Shown: positions 1-7,254 of the stretch, piece after piece
How the letters are laid out: every line of letters starts with the position of its first letter
Position numbering within the stretch: the first letter of the stretch is position 1
From: Anaerolineales bacterium
GTDB lineage: Bacteria > Chloroflexota > Anaerolineae > Anaerolineales > Villigracilaceae
Length of the DNA: 12,064 nucleotides
Assembly: GCA_025938055.1 (NCBI GenBank)
Contig: JAICQC010000096.1
Coordinates: forward strand, 1 to 12,064
Direction of reading: 5' to 3'
The notes under the pieces: generated by a model
Seen by the model: the letters and a program-made list of their open reading frames with translations, nothing else
Told to the model about the DNA's origin: nothing
Databases searched by the model: none
Translations under genes and position numbers: made by a program

Positions 1-768
1 AGTCAGGTTTTTCGCCACGACGCGATAGTCGTTGATCCAGCGGTTCGGGATTGCGCCGTTCGTGGCATAGATCACGCCGAGGCCTCCTCTGGGAAACCCG
101 AACACCGTAACGCTGACATCCTCCACGGTGTAATCCTCCACCTCCTGATGGAACAAATTTTCCTGGCGCGAATAAACAGTGACGGCATCTCCCATCAGGA
201 AGCGCATCAGGTCCACCATGTGGATCACCTGCTCTATCAACTGTCCGCCGGAGAGATCACGCCTGCGCCACCAGGGTGCGTGCAGTGCATTACAGAAATA
301 ACGCGCAGACATAAGCCCTATCGTTCCCGTCTTACCCGAATCGATCATCCCCTTGAGGTGTTCGATGGCGGCTCCGAACCGGAACATAAAGCCCACCTGC
401 GTGATGATCCCTGCCTTTTCGGAGGTCTCCACCATTTGCCAACCTTGCTCTGAAGTCAGCGCGATCGGCTTTTCGATGAACACATGTGTTCCCAGATTTG
501 CCGCGATCTCCACTTCGTCAGAATGAGCATAGGGAGGCAGGCAGATCACAACGACGTCCAGCGGAATCTGCTCGAACATCTGGTGATGGTCCGAGAACAC
601 AGGCGCCTGCCCGTTTGTATATTGCTGCGAGAATGCAGCCGCTTTTTCAATGGTGCGATTACAGAAGGCAACCATTTCGAAGTCATTTGACAGGATTTCC
701 AATGTTTTTGCATGCCGGTGGGCAAAGCCACCACAACCTAAAATAGCCGTTCGTAATCGTCCAGTCAT
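1..768 (-). CDS. Gfo/Idh/MocA-family NAD(P)-dependent oxidoreductase, partial (C-terminus beyond window)
   Basis: The minus-strand frame is open from ATG at 768 to the left edge: 256 codons of a family usually 330-400 residues long, so the C-terminal end is missing. The N-terminal Rossmann fold shows GCGGFAHRHAK at residues 11-21. The family signature EKP with the catalytic lysine is at 99-101 (IEKPIAL), then GFMFRF at 126-131. The substrate-domain motif GGQLIEQVIHMVDL (174-187) carries the conserved His183 and Asp186. Members oxidise or reduce a hydroxyl/keto group of sugars, inositols and related polyols with NAD(P) in the cytoplasm. The gene starts 13 bases after the stop of the dehydrogenase upstream, with AAAGGA nine bases before the ATG, so the two are co-transcribed. 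The exact sugar is not readable. Confidence 0.93.
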   Translation of the reverse strand, partial: MTGRLRTAILGCGGFAHRHAKTLEILSNDFEMVAFCNRTIEKAAAFSQQYTNGQAPVFSDHHQMFEQIPLDVVVICLPPYAHSDEVEIAANLGTHVFIEKPIALTSEQGWQMVETSEKAGIITQVGFMFRFGAAIEHLKGMIDSGKTGTIGLMSARYFCNALHAPWWRRRDLSGGQLIEQVIHMVDLMRFLMGDAVTVYSRQENLFHQEVEDYTVEDVSVTVFGFPRGGLGVIYATNGAIPNRWINDYRVVAKNLT

Positions 769-781
769 CTGTGAAAATCCT

Positions 782-1831
782 TTACATTTTGGTGCAATCC
801 AAAACAACCTGCAATGCGTTTTCCGGTTCCTGGTCCAGAATGCGGAACGCCTCGCCAGCCTCGTCAAACGGAACTACATGTGAGATGATGGGTTTAAGAT
901 TTACCATTCCCTCCGCTTGCAAGTGCATAAAGGTCTGCACCAGCCGCAGCCTGTTCCAGCGATAGGTCAATTCGGGATCCGTGCCAAAGATCTGCGAGCC
1001 CACGATATTGATACGGTTATGATGAAATTCCTCTCCAAGGAATAATCCCGCAGCCTCTCCCTGAAAGAACCCCAAAGCGACGACTTTGGCTGAATAAGCC
1101 ACAGACCTGACCGCCTGGTTGAGTGCAGCCGTCGAACCGGTCACTTCGATGGCAACATCTGCGCCGCGGTGATTGGTCAGAGTCCGTATGCGTTCGGCGA
1201 TATCGCCATGGGTTGCATTAAGTGCTATATCCAGCGCGCCGGTCTGGGAAGCAACCTCCAGCCGCTTTTCAATCCGGTCCACCCCAATCACCCGTGCGCC
1301 GGATTTCCTGGCAAGCTGGCCCACGATCTGCCCGAGTGTACCCATGCCAAAGACCACGACCGTCTCGCCGATTCGGATCCGCGCATCGTGTACGCCGTTC
1401 ATAGCAATGGACCCGATCTGAGAGAATATGCCAAAGATAGCATCCAGCGATTTTGCCTGAACGCGATCCCGGGCATATTCCTCAGAGACGATGTGATGCG
1501 TACGATGTCCCCAGGTCCCAAAGATGACATCACCCACGGATACTCCCTGGACCTCGCTGCCCAATTCGATTACTTCGCCGACTTCTTCGTATCCCCATCC
1601 GCTGATTGGATATTCGAGGCTGGGCTGCTCAGCAGGAATAAAGAGTTTGCGAGATGGATCCCACTGCTTGTGCAAGTATGGATTGCTGCCACGATAGGCA
1701 GTCAGTTCCGTCCCAGCGCTGATGCCCGAGTAGAGGGTGCGCAGACGCACTTCATGCGGCTGGAGAGGCAGATCATCGTATGACTCGAATCCAATAGCTC
1801 CTGGCTGGGTGAACAGGATGACTTTGCCCAT
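782..1831 (-). CDS. zinc-free medium-chain dehydrogenase/reductase (alcohol dehydrogenase-like)
   Basis: 349 residues. The ATG at 1831 is chosen because AAGGAG stands nine to ten bases upstream and the protein then begins in family style; an in-frame ATG at 1921 would add 30 atypical residues. A GroES-like N-terminal domain (about 1-125) precedes a Rossmann domain with VVVFGMGTLGQIVGQLA (158-174) and VIGVD (181-185). The catalytic-zinc motif of classical alcohol dehydrogenases is replaced by SGISAGTEL (35-43), and the only cysteine is Cys346, so neither catalytic nor structural zinc can be bound by cysteines. This matches the zinc-independent branch that includes BchC-like proteins. It is probably a cytoplasmic NAD(P)-linked dehydrogenase on a sugar derivative. 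It is the first gene of the operon with the Gfo/Idh/MocA gene; the same two domains in the same order also occur fused in some bacterial proteins, which supports a shared pathway. Confidence 0.9.
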   Translation of the reverse strand: MGKVILFTQPGAIGFESYDDLPLQPHEVRLRTLYSGISAGTELTAYRGSNPYLHKQWDPSRKLFIPAEQPSLEYPISGWGYEEVGEVIELGSEVQGVSVGDVIFGTWGHRTHHIVSEEYARDRVQAKSLDAIFGIFSQIGSIAMNGVHDARIRIGETVVVFGMGTLGQIVGQLARKSGARVIGVDRIEKRLEVASQTGALDIALNATHGDIAERIRTLTNHRGADVAIEVTGSTAALNQAVRSVAYSAKVVALGFFQGEAAGLFLGEEFHHNRINIVGSQIFGTDPELTYRWNRLRLVQTFMHLQAEGMVNLKPIISHVVPFDEAGEAFRILDQEPENALQVVLDCTKM

Positions 1832-1904
1832 GAAAGTTCTCTCCTTAACTTGCGGTGGTCCCACAATTTTAATTTCCGGTCCGCCTGAATCGGAATGAAA
1901 ATGC

Positions 1905-1910
1905 ATTATA
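1905..1910 (-). promoter_or_regulatory. putative -10 box for the minus-strand dehydrogenase operon
   Basis: On the minus strand a perfect TATAAT lies about 74 bases upstream of the ATG at 1831. No good -35 hexamer stands at 16-18 bases; the nearest TTGAGA is about 24 bases away. If used, it would be a weak or activator-dependent promoter, divergent from the strong plus-strand promoter some 50 bases away. Confidence 0.35.
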
Positions 1911-1957
1911 CGGTGAGTCATCCTTGTGGAATGATCTCAATTCATGAAGCCGATAAA

Positions 1958-1986
1958 TTGACGCGGTTTTTATTTGTCGCTATAAT
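1958..1986 (+). promoter_or_regulatory. strong sigma70-type promoter for the ABC transporter operon
   Basis: TTGACG (1958-1963) and TATAAT (1981-1986) are separated by exactly 17 bases, giving 11 of 12 consensus positions. Transcription would start near 1993 and run into the solute-binding protein gene at 2231, leaving a leader of about 240 bases. The promoter is back to back with a putative minus-strand -10 box, so one regulator could control both operons. I saw no convincing LacI-type operator palindrome. Confidence 0.72.
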
Positions 1987-2230
1987 GAAATCGTGGTATG
2001 GGGGATGATCTTGGTCCTGCAAGGCATAGCAATGATGCATCAGTAACAACGACCTGACAATTCACGGATGTGGCTCTTTAGCAACCTGGCGATGATCCCC
2101 AAAATGCCCGATGAGTTTGATCCATTCACCATTGAGCAGAAGGAGGTGCACGCAAATCATAATTCTTTTCTGGCTTTGAATGTAGCCAACCAACCGATGA
2201 ACCAACTGAGGAAAGAAGGAGAAGAATGAG
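1987..2230 (+). other. long 5' leader of the ABC transporter operon, no established gene
   Basis: About 240 bases between the promoter and the first firm start codon. It contains an isolated, near-perfect Shine-Dalgarno sequence AGAAGGAGGTG (2138-2148) with no ATG, GTG or TTG at a usable distance behind it. A weak 53-codon frame (2068-2229) is also present. No known riboswitch or intrinsic terminator was recognised. The working Shine-Dalgarno for the binding protein is AAGGAG at 2216-2221. Confidence 0.5.
2068..2229 (+). CDS. possible 53-residue leader peptide (doubtful)
   Basis: ATG at 2068 opens a 53-codon frame ending in TGA at 2227-2229, two bases before the binding-protein ATG. The predicted peptide is polar, without membrane segment or signal peptide, and resembles nothing I know. 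No Shine-Dalgarno precedes its ATG; the strong AGAAGGAGGTG lies inside the frame. It may be a chance frame, a translated leader peptide coupled to the next gene, or a gene remnant. Confidence 0.13.
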   Translation: MWLFSNLAMIPKMPDEFDPFTIEQKEVHANHNSFLALNVANQPMNQLRKEGEE

Positions 2231-3664
2231 ATGAAGAGACCCCGTATCTTTTTCACCACGCTTATCATTGCAGCTTTTATTCTGGTAGCTTGTGGACCGC
2301 AGGAGACTCAAGCCCCTGCAACCGAAGTACCCACAGAGGCACCTGCAACTGAGATGCCTGCTACAGAAATGCCCGCTACCGAGATGCCGGCTACCGAGGC
2401 CCCAACTGAACCGGCCGCAACAGCCGAAGCGACAATTGCACCCACGCTGGGACCCCCAGCCGGTGACGTAAGCTTTTTCTCCACCCAGTTCAATATCGTG
2501 GAGGAAGGCGAAAAATTCCGTGCCATCCTGGCAGAGGGCGGTAATTACGATTTCACCGGTTCCGAGGAAGGCCCCCTGATCGATCTCGTTTTGGCAGGAG
2601 CGCAAGCTGGTCAGGGTCAAGTGGACCTGGTCGGCGCGCTGCATGGAACGTATCCGTCGCTCACCGATGCTATGATGAATATGACAGATGTGGTTGACGA
2701 TCTCTCTGCAGACCGCGAGTTCAATCAAGCCTACCTGGAAACGGGTTTGCTGGGAACTGAAGATTACCTCTATTATGTCCCTTGGATGCAAGCGACCTAT
2801 ATCATGGCAGCCCATAATGACGCCTTGGAATACCTCCCCGACGGTGCTGATGTTAACACTCTAACGTGGGAACAGTTTGCCGAGTGGTGTCAGACCCTAA
2901 TGGATGAAACCGGTGGACCGAAATGCGGCATGCCGCATGCCGGGCTCTTCCATCGCTTCCTCGAAGGCTTCCTCTGGCCCTCCTATACAGGCGGCATGGT
3001 CAGCCAGTTCAAGAGCCCGGAGGCGGTAGCTATGCTGGAGTGGGCGCGCGATAGTCTGTGGCCCACTCTCCACCCTCAGTCCATCAGTTACGAGTTTATG
3101 CAAGAGCCGCTGCAGTCGGGTGAGGTTTGGGTGGCTTTCGACCATGTTGCGCGGTTGATCGAAGCCCTTAACGCAGATCCTGAGAATTTTGTAGCCTTCC
3201 CGGCGCCTGCCGGACCTGTCGGTCGCGGTTTTATGCCTGTCGTGGTTGGACTGGGTATCCCGAATGATGCTCCCAACCCTGAGGCAGCCATGGCTCTGAT
3301 CGATTACCTGACCCAGCCTGAAACGCAAAAGCAGATCCTGAGCGAGCTGGCATTCTTCCCGGTGGTCAGCGGTGTGGATACTTCTGATTTGCCCGCCGGT
3401 GTGGCGCTCGAGGCCGCTGCTGTGGACGCTACGGTGAATGCCCCGGACGCGATCCCCGCGCTGATTCCTGTCGGCGTGGGTGCACGCGGCGGTGACATCA
3501 ACAACATCTTCCGCGCCGCGTTCGATCGTGTTGTGATCGACGGTGAAGATCCAGCGACGGTGCTGGAGGAAGAAGGCGCCAACTTACAGGCAGTTCTGGA
3601 CGATACCGGAGCGCCCTGCTGGGCACCGGATCCCGTCAGCGAAGGACCCTGCCAGGTTGAATAA
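2231..3664 (+). CDS. ABC transporter extracellular solute-binding lipoprotein (family 1, carbohydrate type)
   Basis: 477 residues; ATG at 2231 with AAGGAG nine bases upstream. The N-terminus is a lipoprotein signal: KRPR, a hydrophobic stretch (7-20) and lipobox LVAC with Cys21 as the lipidation site, so the mature protein is tethered outside the membrane. Residues 25-76 form a disordered Pro/Ala/Thr/Glu linker with PATEM repeats. The binding domain (about 77-477) shows family-1 features such as LTWEQFAEWCQTL (211-223), YPSLTDAM near 141-148 and MALIDYLTQPETQKQI (354-369), like MalE-type proteins. Four cysteines in the mature part (220, 232, 463, 474) could form two disulfides. It captures the substrate for the two permeases encoded next. 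A hairpin after the stop may keep its message more abundant than that of the permeases. The ligand is probably a sugar or glycoside, inferred from the neighbours. Confidence 0.94.
   Translation: MKRPRIFFTTLIIAAFILVACGPQETQAPATEVPTEAPATEMPATEMPATEMPATEAPTEPAATAEATIAPTLGPPAGDVSFFSTQFNIVEEGEKFRAILAEGGNYDFTGSEEGPLIDLVLAGAQAGQGQVDLVGALHGTYPSLTDAMMNMTDVVDDLSADREFNQAYLETGLLGTEDYLYYVPWMQATYIMAAHNDALEYLPDGADVNTLTWEQFAEWCQTLMDETGGPKCGMPHAGLFHRFLEGFLWPSYTGGMVSQFKSPEAVAMLEWARDSLWPTLHPQSISYEFMQEPLQSGEVWVAFDHVARLIEALNADPENFVAFPAPAGPVGRGFMPVVVGLGIPNDAPNPEAAMALIDYLTQPETQKQILSELAFFPVVSGVDTSDLPAGVALEAAAVDATVNAPDAIPALIPVGVGARGGDINNIFRAAFDRVVIDGEDPATVLEEEGANLQAVLDDTGAPCWAPDPVSEGPCQVE
2354..2398 (+). repeat. three tandem 15-bp repeats coding PATEM units in the lipoprotein linker
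   Basis: Units at 2354-2368, 2369-2383 and 2384-2398 follow ATGCC-N-GCTAC-M-GAR (M = A/C, R = A/G) in frame, coding residues 42-56 (MPATE three times). More degenerate copies flank them. The differences are synonymous third-base changes. Confidence 0.85.
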
Positions 3665-3680
3665 CTAAATCTGTTTGTTC

Positions 3681-3719
3681 TTGCGCCTGGGGCTTGCTAG
3701 CAGCAAGCCCCAGGCGCAA
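3681..3719 (+). promoter_or_regulatory. perfect 18-bp hairpin between binding-protein and permease genes
   Basis: Left arm TTGCGCCTGGGGCTTGCT (3681-3698), loop AGC (3699-3701) and right arm AGCAAGCCCCAGGCGCAA (3702-3719) pair perfectly. It begins 17 bases after the binding-protein stop. No run of T follows, so a standard intrinsic terminator is unlikely. The position matches the malE-malF intergenic stem-loops of E. coli, which stabilise the upstream message; a similar role, or partial attenuation, is inferred. Confidence 0.85.
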
Positions 3720-3747
3720 CCCTTCCAGAACACTGTGAGGTGTTTCC

Positions 3748-5139
3748 ATGACAACAACTACCAAGCCGAAGGGTCGAAAAAATATTAATTGGGCGCCCTA
3801 TATATTGATCTTGCCCTCGTTTGTCTACCTGGTTCTGTTCTTTGCCTGGCCCATGGTGCAGGGACTGATCCTGGCAGTCCGGGAAGAAGGAGCTTTGTTA
3901 ACCTTGCGGGCAGACGCCGAACGCACCAGCACACTCTCAGGCCAATTGCCCCGCGGAACACAGGTTGACATTCTGAGCCAGCAGGGAAACCAAATTCCAG
4001 CAGGAGAAGCGGTCCAGGGCGATCAGCTCACGGAAGTCTGGTTCCAGGTGAGGGGCGAGTCCACCGACGGACAGTTGATCGAAGGCTGGACGCCGGAACG
4101 GCGCATCCGGGTACGTGAATCAGATGCGAATGATGTGCCAGTGGCGGGAACGGTTCGATCGATCTTATCGAGTAGCGCCGATCCGCTGACCAGCATTTAC
4201 GCGGAAGCGGACGAGGGTAGCGAAGTCGTGGGGAAAATGGAAGCACGAGCGGCTGTCGAAATTCTCGGTCAGGCAACCCTGGAGGTCTGGTATCAAGTCA
4301 GTGGGCAAGATGGCAACCAAACCGTCGAAGGCTGGGTTCCGGCCCGCTATCTCAATGTTTTGAGTGATGGCACAAGGGGTCGTATTGAAGCGGGCGACAC
4401 AAGTCAGTTCACGACAAAATTCATTCAAAACATGGTCAATGATCGCTTTTTCTGGCCGGCGCTGCGCACCACATTACTGCTGATTGTGCTCATCATTCCG
4501 GCGCAGTTCGTGCTGGCGATCATCATGGCACTCGTGATCCAGGCGGACCTGAAAGGGAGTGGATTCTTTTTGTATGTTTTTGCGATTGCCCTGGGTGTGT
4601 CAGATCTAGCGGTTGGCATCCTCTGGTATTCGATTTTTACACAATCCGGGTATCTGAACTCGATCCTGCAGGGACTGGGGTTAATCGATGCACCCATTAT
4701 TTATCTCTCTGCCAACACACGTTACTGGATTCTCATTGCCATATGGCTGGCGGAAATGTGGCGCGCGACGGCAATTGTGATGGTGATCGTGGTGGCGGGC
4801 ATGCAGGCGATCTCGCGCGAAGTGCTGGAGGCGGCGGAGGTGTTTGGCGCCACGCTCTGGCAGCGCATTCGTTATGTGATCCTGCCCTTGCTACGGCCAA
4901 GCTTGCAGGTCGCGCTGATTCTACGCACGATCCTGGCGTTCCAGGTCTTCGCGGTGGTCATCGTCATGAGCGGAGGGGATATCATCACCGTGCTGGCAAA
5001 TGAAACCTATCGCCAGTATTACGAGCTTCGCAACTTCAACGTCGCTGCAGCCTATGCCAGCTTTATCCTGCTTTTATCGATGATCACATCGCTCTTTTAC
5101 CTGCGGGCTGTGCGCACGCAAGAGGAGGTGGCCGGATGA
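3748..5139 (+). CDS. MalF-type ABC permease with two SH3b-like domains inserted in its first extracytoplasmic loop
   Basis: 463 residues, against about 290-310 for plain MalF-type permeases. ATG at 3748 has GAGGT about six bases upstream. The first membrane segment (about 16-44) reads like a normal sugar permease start. Normal permease sequence resumes near residue 220 (FIQNMVNDRFFWPALRTTL, as in the usual segment before TM2), with further segments near 240-264, 271-296, 326-351, 385-408 and 431-453. The EAA loop that docks the ATPase is at 361-384 (EAAEVFGATLWQRIRYVILP). In between lie two repeats: about 48-123 ending EVWFQVRG...EGWTPERRIRV, and about 137-206 ending EVWYQVSG...EGWVPARYLNV. 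These resemble bacterial SH3 domains and face outward. Its stop overlaps the next start by ATGA. Sugar specificity is unknown. Confidence 0.92.
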   Translation: MTTTTKPKGRKNINWAPYILILPSFVYLVLFFAWPMVQGLILAVREEGALLTLRADAERTSTLSGQLPRGTQVDILSQQGNQIPAGEAVQGDQLTEVWFQVRGESTDGQLIEGWTPERRIRVRESDANDVPVAGTVRSILSSSADPLTSIYAEADEGSEVVGKMEARAAVEILGQATLEVWYQVSGQDGNQTVEGWVPARYLNVLSDGTRGRIEAGDTSQFTTKFIQNMVNDRFFWPALRTTLLLIVLIIPAQFVLAIIMALVIQADLKGSGFFLYVFAIALGVSDLAVGILWYSIFTQSGYLNSILQGLGLIDAPIIYLSANTRYWILIAIWLAEMWRATAIVMVIVVAGMQAISREVLEAAEVFGATLWQRIRYVILPLLRPSLQVALILRTILAFQVFAVVIVMSGGDIITVLANETYRQYYELRNFNVAAAYASFILLLSMITSLFYLRAVRTQEEVAG

Positions 5140-6026
5140 CGAGTGTAGCGGAAACTCAAAAGACGCCCGCCCAGGTTTCTCCGGAAGTCAAGGCCATCCA
5201 TCGGCGGATGTTGCGGCGGCACCGCCTGACACGTGCCTTGACCTATCTGGTGGGCATCCTGATCTCGCTCTGGGTACTGATCCCCATCCTGTTCATTACC
5301 TCGATGGCGCTCACCACACCGGCAGAAGTACGAGCCTACCCAAAGGGTATTCTGCCTTTTATTCCGCTGTCCATGGAGACGATGCAGTTCTTTCTGAGTT
5401 CACGAGGGATTATTCCCGGTTTGCGCAACAGCATCATCGTTGCGGTGATCACACTGCTTTTGTCCACGCTGATCGCTGCGCCGGCGGGGTACGCCCTCTC
5501 GCGTTTTATTTTTCGCGGCAAGGATGTCTTTCGTCTCTCCATCCTGGCGGTGCGGGCTTTTCCGATTGTCATTTTATCCATTCCGCTGGCAGTGGTGTTC
5601 CTGCGAACAGGAATTTATGATAGTGTATATAGCCTCGCATTAATGCATACAGCTCTGGCACTGCCCACTACGATTCTGGTTTTGAGCAGTGTCTTCTCCA
5701 GCATTCCTTATGAACTGGAAGAGGCCGCCCAGGTCTTTGGCTGCTCGCCTGTGCAAGCTTTCCGGTATGTGGTGTTGCCACTGGTGATGCCGGGCATCGC
5801 TGCCTCGGCAATTTTTACATTTGTTCTCTCGTGGAATGAAGTCTTCGCAGCCACGATTCTTACGATTCAAAATCGGACGCTGCCCGCGCAAGTGCTTGTC
5901 ACCCTCAACCAATCCTCCGAACCCTATCAGTTTGCTGGTGGTTTCTTCATGATGATCCCAGCCTTGATCTTTATCTTCTATATCCGGCGTTACTTGTTCA
6001 ATATGTGGGGCCAGATTTCAAAATAA
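5136..6026 (+). CDS. MalG-type ABC sugar permease
   Basis: 296 residues, typical length. The ATG at 5136 overlaps the previous stop (ATGA), with AGGAGGT at 5123-5129 six bases before it, a standard arrangement for translational coupling. The N-terminal 30 residues are cytoplasmic and basic. Six membrane segments lie near 33-58, 97-122, 131-158, 163-188, 217-240 and 266-285. The EAA loop EEAAQVFGCSPVQAFRYVVL (195-214), followed by PLVMPG, contacts the ATPase. It forms the membrane channel with the MalF-type partner. Unlike that partner it carries no inserted domain. Confidence 0.94.
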   Translation: MTSVAETQKTPAQVSPEVKAIHRRMLRRHRLTRALTYLVGILISLWVLIPILFITSMALTTPAEVRAYPKGILPFIPLSMETMQFFLSSRGIIPGLRNSIIVAVITLLLSTLIAAPAGYALSRFIFRGKDVFRLSILAVRAFPIVILSIPLAVVFLRTGIYDSVYSLALMHTALALPTTILVLSSVFSSIPYELEEAAQVFGCSPVQAFRYVVLPLVMPGIAASAIFTFVLSWNEVFAATILTIQNRTLPAQVLVTLNQSSEPYQFAGGFFMMIPALIFIFYIRRYLFNMWGQISK

Positions 6027-6035
6027 GAGGTACAC

Positions 6036-7130
6036 ATGGCAGACATTCGAATCGAAAACATTACGAAGCGCTTTGACAATTTTCTGGCAGTGGACAACGT
6101 GAGCCTGACCATAGCAGATCAGGAATTTGTGGTGTTGTTAGGACCGAGCGGTTGTGGCAAGACCACACTCCTGCGCGCGATCGCAGGGCTGGGAATGGCG
6201 GACGAAGGGCGCATCAGCATCGGGAGTCGGGATGTCACCTACCTGCCGCCCCGCGAGCGCAAGATCTCCATGGTGTTCCAGAGCTATGCCATCTTTCCGC
6301 ACATGACGGTGTATGACAATGTAGCGTTTGGACTTAAGATGAATAAGTTCGATAAAGTTGATATTGACAGAAGGGTGCGTGACGCTTCGGCCTTGCTTCA
6401 TATTGAGAATATGTTGGATCGCTATCCCAGCAAGATGAGCGGCGGTCAACGCCAGCGCGTGGCGGTTGCGCGGGCCATTGCCATGCAATCGGAGGTCCTT
6501 CTGATGGATGAGCCGCTGAGCAACCTGGATGCCCTGCTGCGCCTGGAAATGCGCGCTGAGCTCAAGCGGCTGTTGCAGGAGCTCAAAGCCACAACGATCT
6601 ATGTTACCCACGACCAGATCGAAGCACTCAGTATGGGAGACCGCATCGCGGTGATGAAGGATGGGCAGATCCTGCAGTGTGACAAACCAGGGATCGTGTA
6701 TGACCTGCCCACCAGTCGTTTTGTGGGCGGCTTTATTGGCACCCCGCCCATGAACTTCATGCAGGGACAGGTCCAGCGCGAGAACGGACATGTGAAAGTG
6801 CGGGTGGGTGACTTCGATCTACGTCCGGCCGAGACGATGCAGTCTTTGCTTCGATCCTACGACGGTTCTCCCATCCTGATGGGCATCCGCGCCGAGAACA
6901 TGGAAACGCTTGTCAAGCCAGCTGAGGATGCTCTGCAGGTGAAGGTGCTGGTGGTCGAGCCGCTTGGGTCCCAGAATCTGCTCACCGTCCAAATCGGTGA
7001 TGATCTGGTCAAGGTCGCCACCCATCCTGCGTTCCAGGTGTCGCCTGGCACGGACGTCTGGCTGCGCTTCCCGGCGGACAAGATTCGCTGGGTGGACCGT
7101 GAGAACGGCAACGTGTTATACCCCGCGTAG
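6036..7130 (+). CDS. MalK/UgpC-type ABC transporter ATP-binding protein
   Basis: 364 residues, normal for the carbohydrate-importer ATPase family. It starts nine bases after the MalG-type stop, with AAGAGGT before the ATG. All ATPase motifs are intact: Walker A GPSGCGKTT (36-44), Q-loop Gln82, signature MSGGQ (134-138), Walker B EVLLMDEP (153-160), D-loop SNLD (162-165) and switch His192. Residues from about 240 to the end form the TOBE-type regulatory region (MGIRAENM at 282-289) found in MalK/UgpC. It powers import by the two permeases from the cytoplasmic face. In this family such ATPases are sometimes shared between several importers. Confidence 0.95.
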   Translation: MADIRIENITKRFDNFLAVDNVSLTIADQEFVVLLGPSGCGKTTLLRAIAGLGMADEGRISIGSRDVTYLPPRERKISMVFQSYAIFPHMTVYDNVAFGLKMNKFDKVDIDRRVRDASALLHIENMLDRYPSKMSGGQRQRVAVARAIAMQSEVLLMDEPLSNLDALLRLEMRAELKRLLQELKATTIYVTHDQIEALSMGDRIAVMKDGQILQCDKPGIVYDLPTSRFVGGFIGTPPMNFMQGQVQRENGHVKVRVGDFDLRPAETMQSLLRSYDGSPILMGIRAENMETLVKPAEDALQVKVLVVEPLGSQNLLTVQIGDDLVKVATHPAFQVSPGTDVWLRFPADKIRWVDRENGNVLYPA

Positions 7131-7250
7131 GTAATCGCGCTGAGCGGAGCGACGAGTGTTTTTTGAGGAGTGTAGTCGAAGCACGGAAATGGGATTACCA
7201 TGCTATCGTGATGCGCTTCGACCACGCCTACGGCTCCGCTCAGCGCGAGA
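7131..7250. repeat. intergenic inverted-repeat element between ATPase and glycosidase genes
   Basis: The 16-base arms TCGCGCTGAGCGGAGC (7135-7150) and GCTCCGCTCAGCGCGA (7233-7248) are perfect inverse complements. Inside, GTCGAAGC (7175-7182) pairs with GCTTCGAC (7215-7222), and GGTAATC (7130-7136) could pair alternatively with GATTACC (7193-7199). Read on opposite strands the two halves are similar copies of CTGAGCGGAGC ... GTCGAAGC, a motif style I know from small interspersed palindromic repeats in Chloroflexota and other phyla. It begins directly after the ATPase stop. Probably non-coding. Confidence 0.75.
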
Positions 7251-7254
7251 AACG

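Noticed and set aside
1169..1783. Plus-strand frame of 204 codons opposite the dehydrogenase gene
   Set aside because: It is antisense to a well-supported MDR gene whose motifs span the whole stretch; its product is low in recognisable features and it has no promoter or good Shine-Dalgarno.
2033..2042. Palindrome TGATGCATCA as a possible operator
   Set aside because: Ten perfect bases occur by chance in a window of this size; it is not extended by flanking symmetry and not repeated near the promoters.
2126..2815. Minus-strand frame of 229 codons over the leader and the binding-protein gene
   Set aside because: Shadow of the lipoprotein gene; the Gly/Cys-rich predicted part is the reverse of the PATE linker repeats.
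3681..3719. Reading the strong hairpin as an intrinsic terminator
   Set aside because: The bases after the stem (CCCTTCCAG) contain no T run, and the transporter genes beyond it need the same transcript, as no promoter was seen between.
6138..6791. Minus-strand frame of 217 codons opposite the ATPase gene
   Set aside because: The ATPase on the other strand has every catalytic motif; the antisense product is His-rich without family features.
7156..7254. N-terminal extension of the glycosidase from GTG 7156
   Set aside because: These 33 codons lie inside the inverted-repeat element, lack a Shine-Dalgarno and code an Arg/Cys-rich sequence foreign to the family.
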